A stretch of DNA of 64,000 nucleotides. Origin: Episyrphus balteatus (lineage: Eukaryota; Arthropoda; Insecta; Diptera; Syrphidae). Below are positions 47,385 to 57,694 of this stretch, one piece after another; position 1 is the first letter of the stretch; each line of letters opens with the position of its first letter. The DNA lies in the NCBI RefSeq assembly GCF_945859705.1, contig NC_079134.1:161421718-161485717 (forward strand), given 5' to 3'. Under the pieces are notes generated by a model that was not told the origin of the DNA, ran no database searches, and saw nothing but the letters and a program-made list of their open reading frames with translations. Made by a program: the position numbers and the translations under genes.

Positions 47385-47905
47385 CCCCCGCTGCACCACG
47401 TCCGCACTATTTTATAAATTTCTAGACCACCGCAACACCGCTGCACCACGTCCGCACCGTTTCATTTTGGAAAAAAATTAAAAATTATGAAACGAAATTT
47501 GCTGCACCACCTCCGCACCATTTCATTTTTAATAAAAAATTCTGTGCACCACCGCCGATCACGTCTGCACCATGATCAACAATTCTATTCTCGTACTTAT
47601 ACAAATGTTCAAGAAGTCTTTAAAGTTATTTTGACTTAAGCAACAAATTGCCAGTTCGTACAAACATGACTTGGTGGTGTTAAGGGCTTGGACTTCTAAT
47701 TGAAAGTGCTTTGGATACTCGTGCTCGAATCTCCTTCTCGTCGGTAGTTTTTTTTTATTTTTTAATAATCCAAAATTATGTATCATGGTGCAGCGAATTT
47801 TTCATACAAAATGAAATGGTGCAGTAGTGGACTCGTAGTGTGGTGGTGGTGCGCCGAAATTTTTCGCCAAACGACCGGCGGTGCAGCTGTGGTGCGACTT
47901 CATAG
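47385..47905. mobile_element. GCACC/tRNA-Ser element, copy 2
   Basis: Longer relative of 39542-40004. The left side has three or four blocks of CCGCTGCACCACGTCCGCAC type separated by AT-rich spacers with TTTCATTTT. The core reads ACTTATACAAATG and TTTTGACTTAAGCAACAAAT before the tRNA-like part (47668-47743). The right side has GGTGCAGCG, AAATGAAATGGTGCAG and CGGCGGTGCAGCTGTGGTGC, complementary in type to the left. Ends are not sharply defined. Confidence 0.65.
47668..47743 (+). tRNA. degraded tRNA-Ser-like pseudogene
   Basis: Aligns with 39766-39847. GACTTGGTGGTGTTAAGGGC has lost part of the A box (the GAGTGG stretch). The B box reads GTGCTCGAATC. The 3' end CTTCTCGTCGG is kept. It cannot be a working tRNA. 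Confidence 0.6.
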
Positions 47906-47910
47906 TCGTC

Positions 47911-49558
47911 ACTCTTTATAGTCAAATCATGCTACAAACCCTCTTCAAATTGTATGTCTCTATTTTTGACAGTGATTTCATCAATTTCCCTTAAATAAAG
48001 GACTAAATTCCTCTTTAAACCGCACTAATATGCTTTTCTCAGAACTAGACAAAGTCCATATTTCTCTGAAATTCACCCAACTTTAACAAGAATCTTCTGT
48101 GGCTACATGGATGGTAGAAATTTAAAATCGATTGGACGACCGACAACGACGGAGTCAGAGTCGACGATGACTATGACTATGAGAGCAACGACAACGACAA
48201 TCCTTGGGTTTATAAGCAAAGACTTCATGTCCCCATTTGCGGGACGATAATTACATAGCTGATTGCTTCGTAAATCGGTTTTTGTCGAATATGCGATGCA
48301 TATGGAGGTTTTGTAGTAGTTTTTCGTCTTCTTCCTTTTTTGTAGCAGCACAGGAGTAGTACCTTTTGGTTTGGTCGGATGCGAGGAGTGAATAAAGTAG
48401 TTTTTGTGTTGTCGTCGATCCTTTAACATTGAATGTCGTCGAGGCCAATAGCAATTAATGTGCAAACTAGGTGGCACAGAGGATATAGAAATTGTTTGAT
48501 CCATCATGAGCCCCCCAACCAACTACCAAACCATAGACCTTCCTTGATGGAATTCTTCATTTTAATGCATTAAATTGTGTATGATGTGGCTTGGAATTTT
48601 ACATCTCTCTTTACCATCTATGATGTAAAAACCCATTTAAGGCGTTAGCTTGAAGAGATTTACTTTTACCTTTTTTTTTTTTGTTTGTTTGTTTGTTTGT
48701 TAAGTCTTTTACATATAGAAGTCGAAGTCGTTGGCATACAAATGAAAGACAAAAAAAAGGAGTATGGGTCGATTAATTACGAAAAGGATATATCATGTGT
48801 GTGTTAAAGGACTAAGGCTCTATCACACTATACAATCTATTCATTTGATTATACACATACAATTTACATACTCGACACTTGGGTGTGGGTGAATTGCGGT
48901 CGCATTATTAGCTTTGATTGGCACATGTACATTTGGTACGCACACATATTAACTATATACTTCCGTCTTCAATGACCAAAACCGAGGAAAGACAGAGACG
49001 AGTGGTAATTTGTGGTTGATTGCGTTTTGAATGGATATGGATTGTGTAAAGGTGTTCGATTCTAATTAACTCAAGAGCATGTTCAAACGGAAATGGGGGA
49101 GAGTTTCCTGCTAAACACATAATCTATTAGACCTTGGATATATGTTAAGTTTCTTATTAGTAATAGCGGGCAAATGAGCGAAGATTATGTTCAAATTATT
49201 AAATTAATATTAAGGCTTTCATCAGCTTTGGCGAAATGGATTTAATTTAAATTTTGTTGGACGTCTATTAAATCAATTGATGCCGGCTGCATGCACGAAA
49301 AAGTGTGAATCATTGATTTTGAAATACATTTTTGAGTTGGAAAATCGTCGGATATTTACTAGTTGCATCGAGAAGTTAAAAATCATCTCTGCTGTATTAT
49401 GTGGACTTCTAAACAACAATCTAATAGGTACTTATAATGTAAGGCTTTAGACCAGGAGAGCCCACTATTGACCAAATATTTAAAATACATCAGATCTTGA
49501 AAAAAAAAACCAGGAAAATCAAAAGTGTTCAGATAATCAACAGGATACCCTCGAAAAA
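47911..49558. other. non-coding; no gene recognised
   Basis: Contains a GTTT run near 48682-48700 and GACGA-type triplets near 48135-48200. Small frames lack domains. Confidence 0.5.
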
Positions 49559-49561
49559 TTA

Positions 49562-50476
49562 CACTGGCCAACAAGGTTTTTGTTACAGACGCCAAGATAT
49601 ACTTTTCTTTAGGTTTTTTGGGTGCTGAGCTCGAATCCGAAGTCAGAACAATTCTATCACATCACGTTTTTGAGATAATCCTGTTAGAAAATCGAAAATG
49701 CCACTTTTTACCAATTTTCGAGATTATTTCTTAGCTTTTGGTTATTTGTTTTAAATAAATTTGTAACGGTTTCTAATAGAATTAAATCTTATCTTTCTAA
49801 ATCCGTTTAAATCTTTTAAAAATCTCTTTTCTTCTTTGAGAAATCTGAAATTGAAATCAACGTGTTTGGTATATCTCATGTTTATTTACTTTTAATAGCG
49901 AATCTCGAAAAGTTCTTTGCCAATCGCTTTCAAATTTTGACACAACGTTCCATTTAGAATCTTGAAAGTTTTTATATTTGCGAAGGTGGTGAATCGCGGT
50001 GAGAAACATCAAAGCGTGACCGTGTCAGATAGTTATTCTAAATAATTACTAGTGAGAAAAATATAATTTTTTTCTTGTTAAAAACAAGATAAGAACTAAC
50101 TGGAATGTAAATGAAACGTTGTGTCAAAATTTGAAAGCAATTGGCAAAGAACATTTCGAGATTCACTATTAAAAGCAAATAAACATGAGATATACCAAAC
50201 ACGTAGATTTCAATTTCAGATTTCTCAAAGAAGAAAAGAGATATTTAAAAGATTTAAACGGATACAAATTTATTTAAAACGAATAACCAAAAGCTAAGAA
50301 ATAATCTCGAAAACTGGTAAAAAGCGGCATTTTCGATTTTCTAACGGGATTATCTCAAAAACGTGATGTGATAGAATTTTTTTGACTTCGGATTCGAGCT
50401 CAGCACACCAAAATCCTATAGAAAAGTATACCTTGGTTTCTGTAACAAAAAAAAAGTTTAATTTTGTTGACCAGTG
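49562..50476. mobile_element. foldback element F2 (CACTGG family)
   Basis: A 915-bp palindromic element with ends CACTGGCCAACAAGG and, reverse-complemented, CACTGGTCAACAAA. It is flanked by TTA on both sides (49559-49561, 50477-50479). The arms (about 350 bases each) pair through GAGCTCGAATCCGAAGTCAG and CAATCGCTTTCAAATTTTGA. The centre (about 49960-50090) is a non-repeated spacer that is also found in F4. No coding sequence. Confidence 0.88.
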
Positions 50477-50509
50477 TTATTGGTTTATTTTAAAAAAAAA
50501 CCTATTTCT

Positions 50510-50721
50510 TTTCTTAGGCCCCAGAACTGTTTTTATTCTTTGGGCCACTATGTGGAAAAGAGCTCAAAAGATCGCTTGGAAAGTCCAGAGTGTGGTTTTG
50601 AAATTGAAATAATTTTTCAAAAAATGATCATAAGATCTGTGAGGCCATGGCGTGAGGCCCTGGCATCTATCGGGGGTCCCCGGGCACCGCCCCGCTTGCA
50701 CCAAAGGTATGTACGCCCCTG
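50510..50721 (-). mobile_element. possible hAT-type element end
   Basis: Read on the minus strand from 50721: CAGGGGCGTACATACC, then a GC-rich stretch (GGCGGTGCCCGGGGACCCCC). CAGGGGCG starts and GC-rich sub-ends are common in hAT elements. No partner end or target duplication is found, so this is a fragment at best. Confidence 0.35.
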
Positions 50722-51207
50722 TAATAAAAGCTTTTTTACTTTTCAAAATTTTCTAATTCACTGAAAAGTCATTATTATCAAATTAGCAAGATGTATTCTT
50801 GTAGGGTAGGGGCTTAAACGTTCTAAAAAAAAGTCCGTGGCATCAAATTGATTGCTTTAAACGTTTAGAAGATATTCGTATCCAAATCGCAATGCATACG
50901 GGTCGTAAGAAAACTATTGAAATCAGTGGGTATTGGTTTGGAAACGAATATATTCTAATTAAACCTTGAAGATGTCTTGGTTTTGGAAGGCTCCACATAA
51001 ATACTTGCACCCGCAGTTGGTGGGAACGTCTCGTACTTATATATCGAGGGTGTCTATTAGCGGCTTGTTTGGCTGTTGGCTATGATGCGTGTAAGACAAC
51101 AATTAAAACAGGTTGAGTTAAACAACTTTTGCATTGCGGAAAATTAGGGACTGTCTTTCGAACATGGATGGTTTTCTTATGATATGTCGAGGGATCGTAA
51201 AGGGTCT
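50722..51207. other. non-coding; no gene recognised
   Basis: Single-copy-looking sequence between two element ends. No domain-bearing frame. Confidence 0.45.
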
Positions 51208-51215
51208 ATCAAAAT
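51208..51215. repeat. hAT 8-bp target duplication, left
   Basis: ATCAAAAT directly before CAGTGCCGGATTA; the same 8 bases follow the other end at 57687-57694. Confidence 0.88.
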
Positions 51216-51829
51216 CAGTGCCGGATTAACCATGTCATGGGCCTGTAGGCAAAATAATTCTTGGGCCCTTTTCCGATGCTTTTTCAATATCATAAGCTAT
51301 TTTTAAGTTTCGTTAGAAATTAGAGACTAGAAATTAGAGACTAATCGGATATAATCTGGTGTCCTATCATGTCATTTTATAAATGTAAACTAAAAGTTTT
51401 GAAATAACTATAATAAATATTGTAGTGATATCTTAACAAAAAAATTTTAGCAACTTGATGGTTCACAGATAATTTTTATTAACGATAAGTTATTAGAAAA
51501 TATATTAGATTCAAAAGGTATAAGTAGGTATACCTATCCCGACTTTTCACGAGTCGATTTTAACCACATGATATGTCTCACGGCTTAAGTCGACTAGGAC
51601 TCTAGTATGGGGATTGTCACTTTAGTCGCGTGCGGCTTACGTTCACACGACTCGACTGACGCCAAAAAGCTTCGCCGCACGGCGAAAATCGACTCGTTAT
51701 AAGTCGGCATTACGGTTTCATTATAAAACTGGAAAGAGAAATCATGAGAAAAAGTTTCAATTTTGATTTTATTATCATTATAGACAAGGCAAATTACTCA
51801 AAACAGAGATCCGCAAAACAGTTCCAAAG

Positions 51830-52530
51830 CCGGAACGAACATGGAACGATGGAACGGTTCTTTTTTCGGTCGGAACAAGTTCCTGGAACTAGTTCCGCGG
51901 AACTATCTCGAATTTTAGTTTTTTTTCAGGAAAATGCATCAAAAAAAGAAATAGTATGATATTGAATATTTTTTCCTGATGGCCGTTTAAAGCGACCAGA
52001 AAAACTTATGTCACTTGAAACAAACTTAATCTACCTTTTAAAGCGGCCAGAAAAACGTATGTCGGTTGACACAAACTTAATCTACCTACTAGTTCCTGGA
52101 ACTAGTTCCGCGGAACTATCTAGAATTTAGGTTTTTTTTTTTTTCAATAAAATGCATCAAAATAAGAAATAGTATGAATTTGAATATTTTTTCCTGATCC
52201 TGGAACTGGAACTATTAATGTAGTTCCATGTCCGTGAGCATGATTCATAAGAAAGTAGTTGTGGTTTTGGTTTGTGAATTTTTGGCGCTCAACTCGTTCG
52301 CATCCATGTGTGTTGGCTTTGGATGAGAATTCTATGACATGCGTGTGTGTATTGTGTATTTCAAACAGAGACAGAGATTATATTCGCATTCGTTTTGTTT
52401 CTTGTTCCTCTTCTTCTTTCTTTCTATTGTGTGTGGCTGTGTCTGAACGATGGAACTGTTTAAATTAATTTTGGGGAAATAGTGGAACTAGTTCCGAGTG
52501 AAGAACTAGTTCCAGGAACTATTTGGCTGC
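51830..52530 (+). repeat. GGAACTAGTTCC palindrome cluster with duplicated block
   Basis: GGAACTAGTTCC, a perfect 12-base palindrome, occurs near 51886 and 52098 with GCGGAACTATCT following; GAACTAGTTCC-type copies recur near 52484 and 52503. A block of about 95 bases (51880-51975) is repeated at 52088-52195. Between them a 55-base unit (GACCAGAAAAACTTATGTC type) is tandemly duplicated. Confidence 0.75.
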
Positions 52531-52547
52531 GGAACTTTCCATCTATA

Positions 52548-55500
52548 GTCTGAAACGCGTCCGAAACGCGTTTGAAACGCGTCTAAACGCATCCAAAATG
52601 CATCTGAAACGCGCCTAAAACAAGCCTGAAACGAGCCCAAAACGCGTCTGAAACGCGTCCAAAACGCATCTGAAACGCTTCCAAAACGCATCTGAAACGC
52701 GCCCAAAACGCATCTGAAACGCGTCCAAAACGCGTCTGGAACGCGTCCGAAACGCGTCCAAAACGCATCCAAAACGCATCCAAAACGGGTCCAAAACGCG
52801 TCTGAAACGCGTGCGAAACGCGTCCAAAACGCGTCTGAAACGCGCCCAAAAAGCGTCTGAAACGCGTCCAAAACGCGTCTGAAACGCGTCCAAAACGCAT
52901 CTGAAACGCGTCCGAAACGCGTCCAAAACGCGTCCAAAACGCGCCTAAAACGCATCTGAAACGCGCCCAAAACGCATCTGAAACGCGTCCAAAACGCGTC
53001 CGAAACGCGACCAAAACGCATCCAAAACGCATCCAAAACGCATCCAAAACGCGTCCAAAACGCGTCTGAAACGCGTCCAAAACGCGTCTGAAACGCGTCC
53101 AAAACGCATCTGAAACGCGTCCGAAACGCGTCTGAAACGCGTCCAAAACGCGTCCGAAACGCGTCCAAAACGCGTCAAAAACGCACCTGAAACGCATCTG
53201 AAACGCGTCCAAAACGCGTCTGAAACGCGTCTGAAACGCGTTCAAAACGCGCCCAAAACGCATCTGATACGCGCCCAAAACGCGCCTAAAACGCGTCTGA
53301 AACGCGTCCAAAACGCATCTGAAACGCGCCCAAAATACGCCTAAAACGCGCCTAAAACGCGCCCAAAACGCGTCCAAAACGCATCTGAAACGCGCCCAAA
53401 ACGCGCCTAAAACGCGTCTGAAACGCGTCCAAAACGCGTCCAAAACGCATCTGAAACGCACCCAAAATGCGCCTAAAACGCGCCCAAAATGCGTCTAAAA
53501 CGCGTCTGGAACGCGTCCGAAACGCGTCCGAAACGCGTCTGAAACGCGTCCAAAACGCGTCCAAAACGCGCCTGAAACGCATCTGAAACGCGTCAAAAAC
53601 CCCGCGCCCAAAATGCGCCTAAAACGCGCCTAAAACGCGCCCAAAACGCGTCCAAAACGCATCTGAAACGCGCCCAAAACGCGCCTAAAACGCGTCTGAA
53701 ACGCGTCCAAAACGCGTCCAAAACGCATCTGAAACGCGCCCAAAATGCGCCTAAAACGCGCCCAAAATGCGTCTAAAACGCGTCTGGAACGCGTCCGAAA
53801 CGCGTCCGAAACGCGTCTGAAACGCGTCCGAAACGCGTCCAAAACGCATCCAAAACGCGTCCAAAACGCGTCTGAAACGCGTCCGAAACGCGTCTGAAAC
53901 GCGTCTGAAACGCGTCCAAAACGCGTCTGAAACGCGTCCAAAACGCATCTGAAACGCGTCCAAAACGCGTCCGAAACGCGTCCAAAACGCGTCCAAAACG
54001 CGCCTGAAACGCATCTGAAACGCGTCCAAAAGGCGTCCAAAACGCGTCTGAAACGCGTCCAAAACGCGTCTGAAACGCGTCCGAAACGCGTCCAAAACGC
54101 GTCCAAAACGCGCCTGAAACGCGTCTGAAACGCGTCCAAAACGCGTCCAAAACGCGCCTGAAACGCATCTGAAACGCGTCAAAAACCCGTGTGAATCAAG
54201 TCCGAAACACGTCCAAAACGCATCTGAAACGCGCCCAAAACGCGCCTAAAACGCGCCCAAAACGCGTCTAAAACGCGTCCAAAACGCGCCTGAAACGCGT
54301 CTGAAACGCGTCCAAAACGTTCTGAAACGCGTCCAAAACGCATCTGAAACGCGTACGAAACGCGTCTGAAACGCATCCAAAACGCGTCCAAAACGCGTCC
54401 AAAACGCATCTGAAACGCGCCCAAAACGCGCCTAAAACGCGTCTGAAACGCGTCCAAAACGCGTCTAAAACGCGTCCAAAACGCATCTGAAACGCGTCCG
54501 AAACGCGTCTGAAACGCGTCCAAAACGCGTCCAAAACGCGCCTGAAACGCATCTGAAACGCGTCCAAAACGCGTCCAAAACGCGTTTGAAACGCGTCCAA
54601 AACGCGTCTGAAACGCGTCCAAAACGTTCTGAAACGCGTCCAAAACGCATCTGAAACGCGTACGAAACGCATCTGAAACGCATCTGAAACGCGCCCAAAA
54701 CGCGCCTAAAACGCGTCTAAAACGCGTCTGGAACGCGTCCGAAACGTGTCTGAAACGCGTCCAAAACGCGTCTGAAACGCGTCCAAAACGCATCTTAAAC
54801 GCGCCCAAAACGTGTCCAAAACGCGTTTGAAACGCGTCCAAAACGCGCCTGAAACGCATCTGAAACGCGTCCAAAACGCATCTGAAACGCGTCCAAAACG
54901 CGTCTGAAACGCGTCTGAAACGCGTCTGAAACGCGTCCAAAACGCATCCAAAACGCGTCCAAAACGCATCTAAAACGCGCCCAAAACGCATCTGAAACGC
55001 GCCCAAAACGCGTCTGAAACGCGTCCAAAACGCGTCCAAAACGCGTCTGAAACGCGTCCAAAACGCGTCTGAAACGCGTCCAAAACGCGTCCAAAACGCG
55101 TCTGAAACGCGTCCAAAACGCATCCAAAACGCGTCCGAAACGCGTCTGAAACGCGTCCAAAACGCGTCTGAAACGCGTCCAAAACGCATCTTAAACGCAC
55201 CCAAAACGTGTCCAAAACGCGTTTGAAACGCGTCCAAAACGCGCCTGAAACGCATCTGAAACGCACCCAAAACGCATCTGAAACGCGTCCAAAACGCGTC
55301 TGAAACGCGTCTGAAACGCGTCCAAAACGCGTCCAAAACGCGTCCAAAACGCGTCCAAAACGCGTCCAAAACGCATCTGAAACGCGCCCAAAACACGCCT
55401 AAAACGCGCCCAAAACGCGTCTGAAACGCGCCCAAAACGCGTCTGAAACGCATCTTAAACGCGCCCAAAACGTGTCCAAAACGCGTTTGAAACGCGTCCA

Positions 55501-55800
55501 AAACGCGCCTGAAACGCATCTGAAACGCGCCCAAAACGCATCTGAAACGCGTCCAAAACGCGTCTGAAACGCGTCTGAAACGCGTCCAAAACGCATCTGA
55601 AACGCGCCCAAAACGCGCCTAAAACGCGCCCAAAACGCGTCTGGAACGCGTCCGAAACGCGTCTGAAACGCGTCCAAAACGCGTCCAAAACGCGCCTGAA
55701 ACGCATCTGAAACGCGCCCAAAACGCGTCTGAAACGCGTCCGAAACGCGTCTAAAACGCGTCCAAAACACTTCCGAAATGCGTCAAAAACGCGTCCGAAA
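52548..55800 (-). repeat. 11-bp satellite C
   Basis: About 3.25 kb of 11-bp units. Frequent forms are AAACGCGTCCA, AAACGCGTCTG, AAACGCATCTG, AAACGCGCCCA and AAACGCGCCTA. It is CpG-rich, unlike its AT-rich surroundings. Higher-order copies are visible: a segment with GCGTCTGGAACGCG at 53501 recurs 278 bp later, and CATCTTAAACGCGCCC-type blocks recur near 54790, 55188 and 55451. All frames are open on the minus strand for the same arithmetic reason as satellite A. Confidence 0.97.
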
Positions 55801-56711
55801 CGCTATTTGTTATTTGTGAAAACTATTTTCTCTAAACAATATCTACCACACAAATTCTTCGGCACGCCAAAAAAATTTATTTCCACCATCAAAATGCACA
55901 GCCTTAGCCTTGTGCATTTAGAAAAAAAAGTAATACAAATATGATACAAAAACAACCACCAATTGATTTGGAAAATAAAGGTATGCTGATTATAAAATTG
56001 ATGAATTATAAAGTTGTTGATTTTTCTGTCTTTTAGTGGCGATCAATTCCAGACATCATTGACTGAGTTTACAGCAGCTTCAGCCTTGAGCATTTAGAAA
56101 AAAAAAAAAAAATCATAACAAGATACAAAAACTACCACCAAAGTGCAGACTGCAGACGCAGAGTATTTTTTTCTTTTTCCTTTTCTCAACTGGCCAGGCC
56201 ACAGGCGCGTGCCCAAGGATATTGTTTTTATGTATTTTGTTTTCAAAAAAAAAAACTATTTTGTGTTTTTCCAATAAAATATTAAATAATAGTTTAAAAG
56301 AATTGTTTGTTTGTTTTGAAGATTTTTTTATTTTCAGATGAAATTAAAATATGGATTTTAGCAGTACGGATATAAATACATGAAAGTGCTCCAAATAAGT
56401 ACTTTAAAAGTACAAGTTTCAGTGCTTTTTCTGTAGGTTAAAAAAGTACTGGAAAATGTACATCAGAACCACCTCCAGAAGTGCTTCGCTGATGCACTTT
56501 TGAAGTACATTTGTCTGTACTATTAATGGAGGGGAAATTTATTTCATCTTGCATGCAAAAAAGAGATAGCTGCTTCACGTATTCTTATATACAGAAAGTA
56601 TATAACTGAGTTTTTTCCCGAGCTCCTATCTTTTTTCAGTGGAAAAGAAGTACTTCTTTTACGTACATATTTCACCGGTTTTTTCTGTAGTTCTGCGTTT
56701 GCTGGGAAAAC
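55801..56711. other. hAT interior between satellite C blocks
   Basis: AT-rich without a gene. A GTAC-rich patch (about 56380-56520) has repeated AAGTACT and AAGTACA wording. Two similar sentences (AGCCTTGTGCATTTAGAAAA near 55906 and AGCCTTGAGCATTTAGAAAA near 56084) show a diverged duplication. Confidence 0.55.
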
Positions 56712-56770
56712 ACATCTGAAACGCGTCCAAAACGCATCCAAAACGCGTTTGAAACGCGTTCAAAACGCGT
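56712..56770 (-). repeat. isolated satellite C block
   Basis: About five units of the same 11-bp family (AAACGCGTCCA, AAACGCATCCA, AAACGCGTTTG). It is separated from the main array by about 0.9 kb. Confidence 0.9.
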
Positions 56771-56802
56771 GTGGGTGGTTTAGTTTTTTTTTTAATTGAT
56801 AA

Positions 56803-57015
56803 CACTGGTCAACAAGGTTTTTGCCACAAGAACCAAAATATACTTTCCTAGTAGTGTTGGATGTGTTGAACTCGAATCTGAAGTCAAAATTTTGTTATTG
56901 GCATCCGTTTTTGAAATATTAACGTTAGAAAATGCCAAAAAACGTCATTTTGGTTATTTTCGAAGTTATGTTTTTATTTGGGGTAGTTCATTATGAATAA
57001 ATTTGTAACGGTGCC
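56803..57015 (+). mobile_element. foldback F3, left arm only
   Basis: Starts CACTGGTCAACAAGG after TAA and follows the F1 arm through GCCACAAGAACCAAAATATA and on to AAATTTGTAACGGT. The second arm is missing. It is inserted next to the hAT transposase fragment. Confidence 0.85.
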
Positions 57016-57019
57016 TATA

Positions 57020-57250
57020 TTAACTTCTAACTTCTCTGCATGCACTATCTCAGATTTTTCTGACATATTATCTGATTGCAACATGAAGAGCTTTAATGGC
57101 ACCATCTCGTTACTAAACTCTGGTTCGATGTCGTTGGAATAATATTCGAATAGACCAGTATTTGTCTTGGTATTTAAACGTGATATATTTTGAGCTGACT
57201 GTTCTGGGTTGATTTTCCATTTTTCCCTAACCAAAAATACCGAAAAAAAA
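57020..57250 (-). pseudogene. hAT transposase fragment
   Basis: Minus-strand frame of about 75 residues, including SAQNISRLNTKTNTGLFEYY and then SNDIEPEFSNEMVPLKLF. The pattern Y-x-N/D-D-I-x-x-x-F-x-N-E-M/L-x-x-x-K-x-F resembles a stretch in hAT transposases of the DUF4371/ZMYM type, upstream of the C-terminal dimerisation region. Its position near the right end of an element with an 8-bp target duplication supports this. It is cut by foldback F3 on one side. The catalytic residues are not present. The match is from memory of the family pattern, so it is tentative. Confidence 0.4.
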
Positions 57251-57686
57251 AACAGGAAAAAATCCCTCAATCTGGCATCGCTGGGTTGGGCCCTTCAGGA
57301 TGGGATGGGAGTCATAATTCATTATAAACACATGTATATTAAGGGTACCCAAAACCCCTTTAGTGCGCACTCATTATAAAAAAAAAAAAAAAAAAAAAAA
57401 ATAGAAGATCAGTGGTAGAAGTAGAAGATCATGTGGTAATTATAGTACTAGATCAACTCATGAGTAAACTACCACCTCCAATGAAACGGGGCTAATGTTT
57501 AATGATTTGCAAACGTTTTTTTATTCTTCTTTTTTCTTATTTTTACTAATACAAATGTAATGCTGTTTTTTATTGAAGGTACAACTCCAAGAAATTTTGT
57601 TTGTTCGTAGTCGGGGCGAGGGGCCCCTAGCTGAAGTGGGGCCCCTAGGCAGCTGCCTAGTTTGCCTTGAGGCTAATCCGGCACTG

Positions 57687-57694
57687 ATCAAAAT
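57687..57694. repeat. hAT 8-bp target duplication, right
   Basis: ATCAAAAT after TAATCCGGCACTG, identical to 51208-51215. Confidence 0.88.

Larger units (their letters stand above)
51216..57686. mobile_element. hAT-type element carrying satellite C
   Basis: A 6471-bp unit. The left end reads CAGTGCCGGATTAACC; the right end, reverse-complemented, reads CAGTGCCGGATTAGCC. Both ends continue with related AGGCAAA and GGGCCC wording. A perfect 8-bp target duplication (ATCAAAAT) is the hallmark of hAT elements. The inside holds GGAACTAGTTCC repeats (51830-52530), 3.25 kb of 11-bp satellite C, a small isolated block of that satellite (56712-56770), half a foldback (56803-57015) and a decayed transposase fragment (57020-57250, minus). 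It can only move with a transposase from elsewhere. Confidence 0.85.

Noticed and set aside
52506..55770. Minus-strand frames of 100-450 codons reading as RFGRVSDAFWT-type repeats
   Set aside because: By-product of satellite C, open in several overlapping frames at once.
52548..55800. Cluster of functional MluI cell-cycle boxes (ACGCGT)
   Set aside because: That element is a yeast promoter site; here the ACGCGT core simply follows from the satellite unit.
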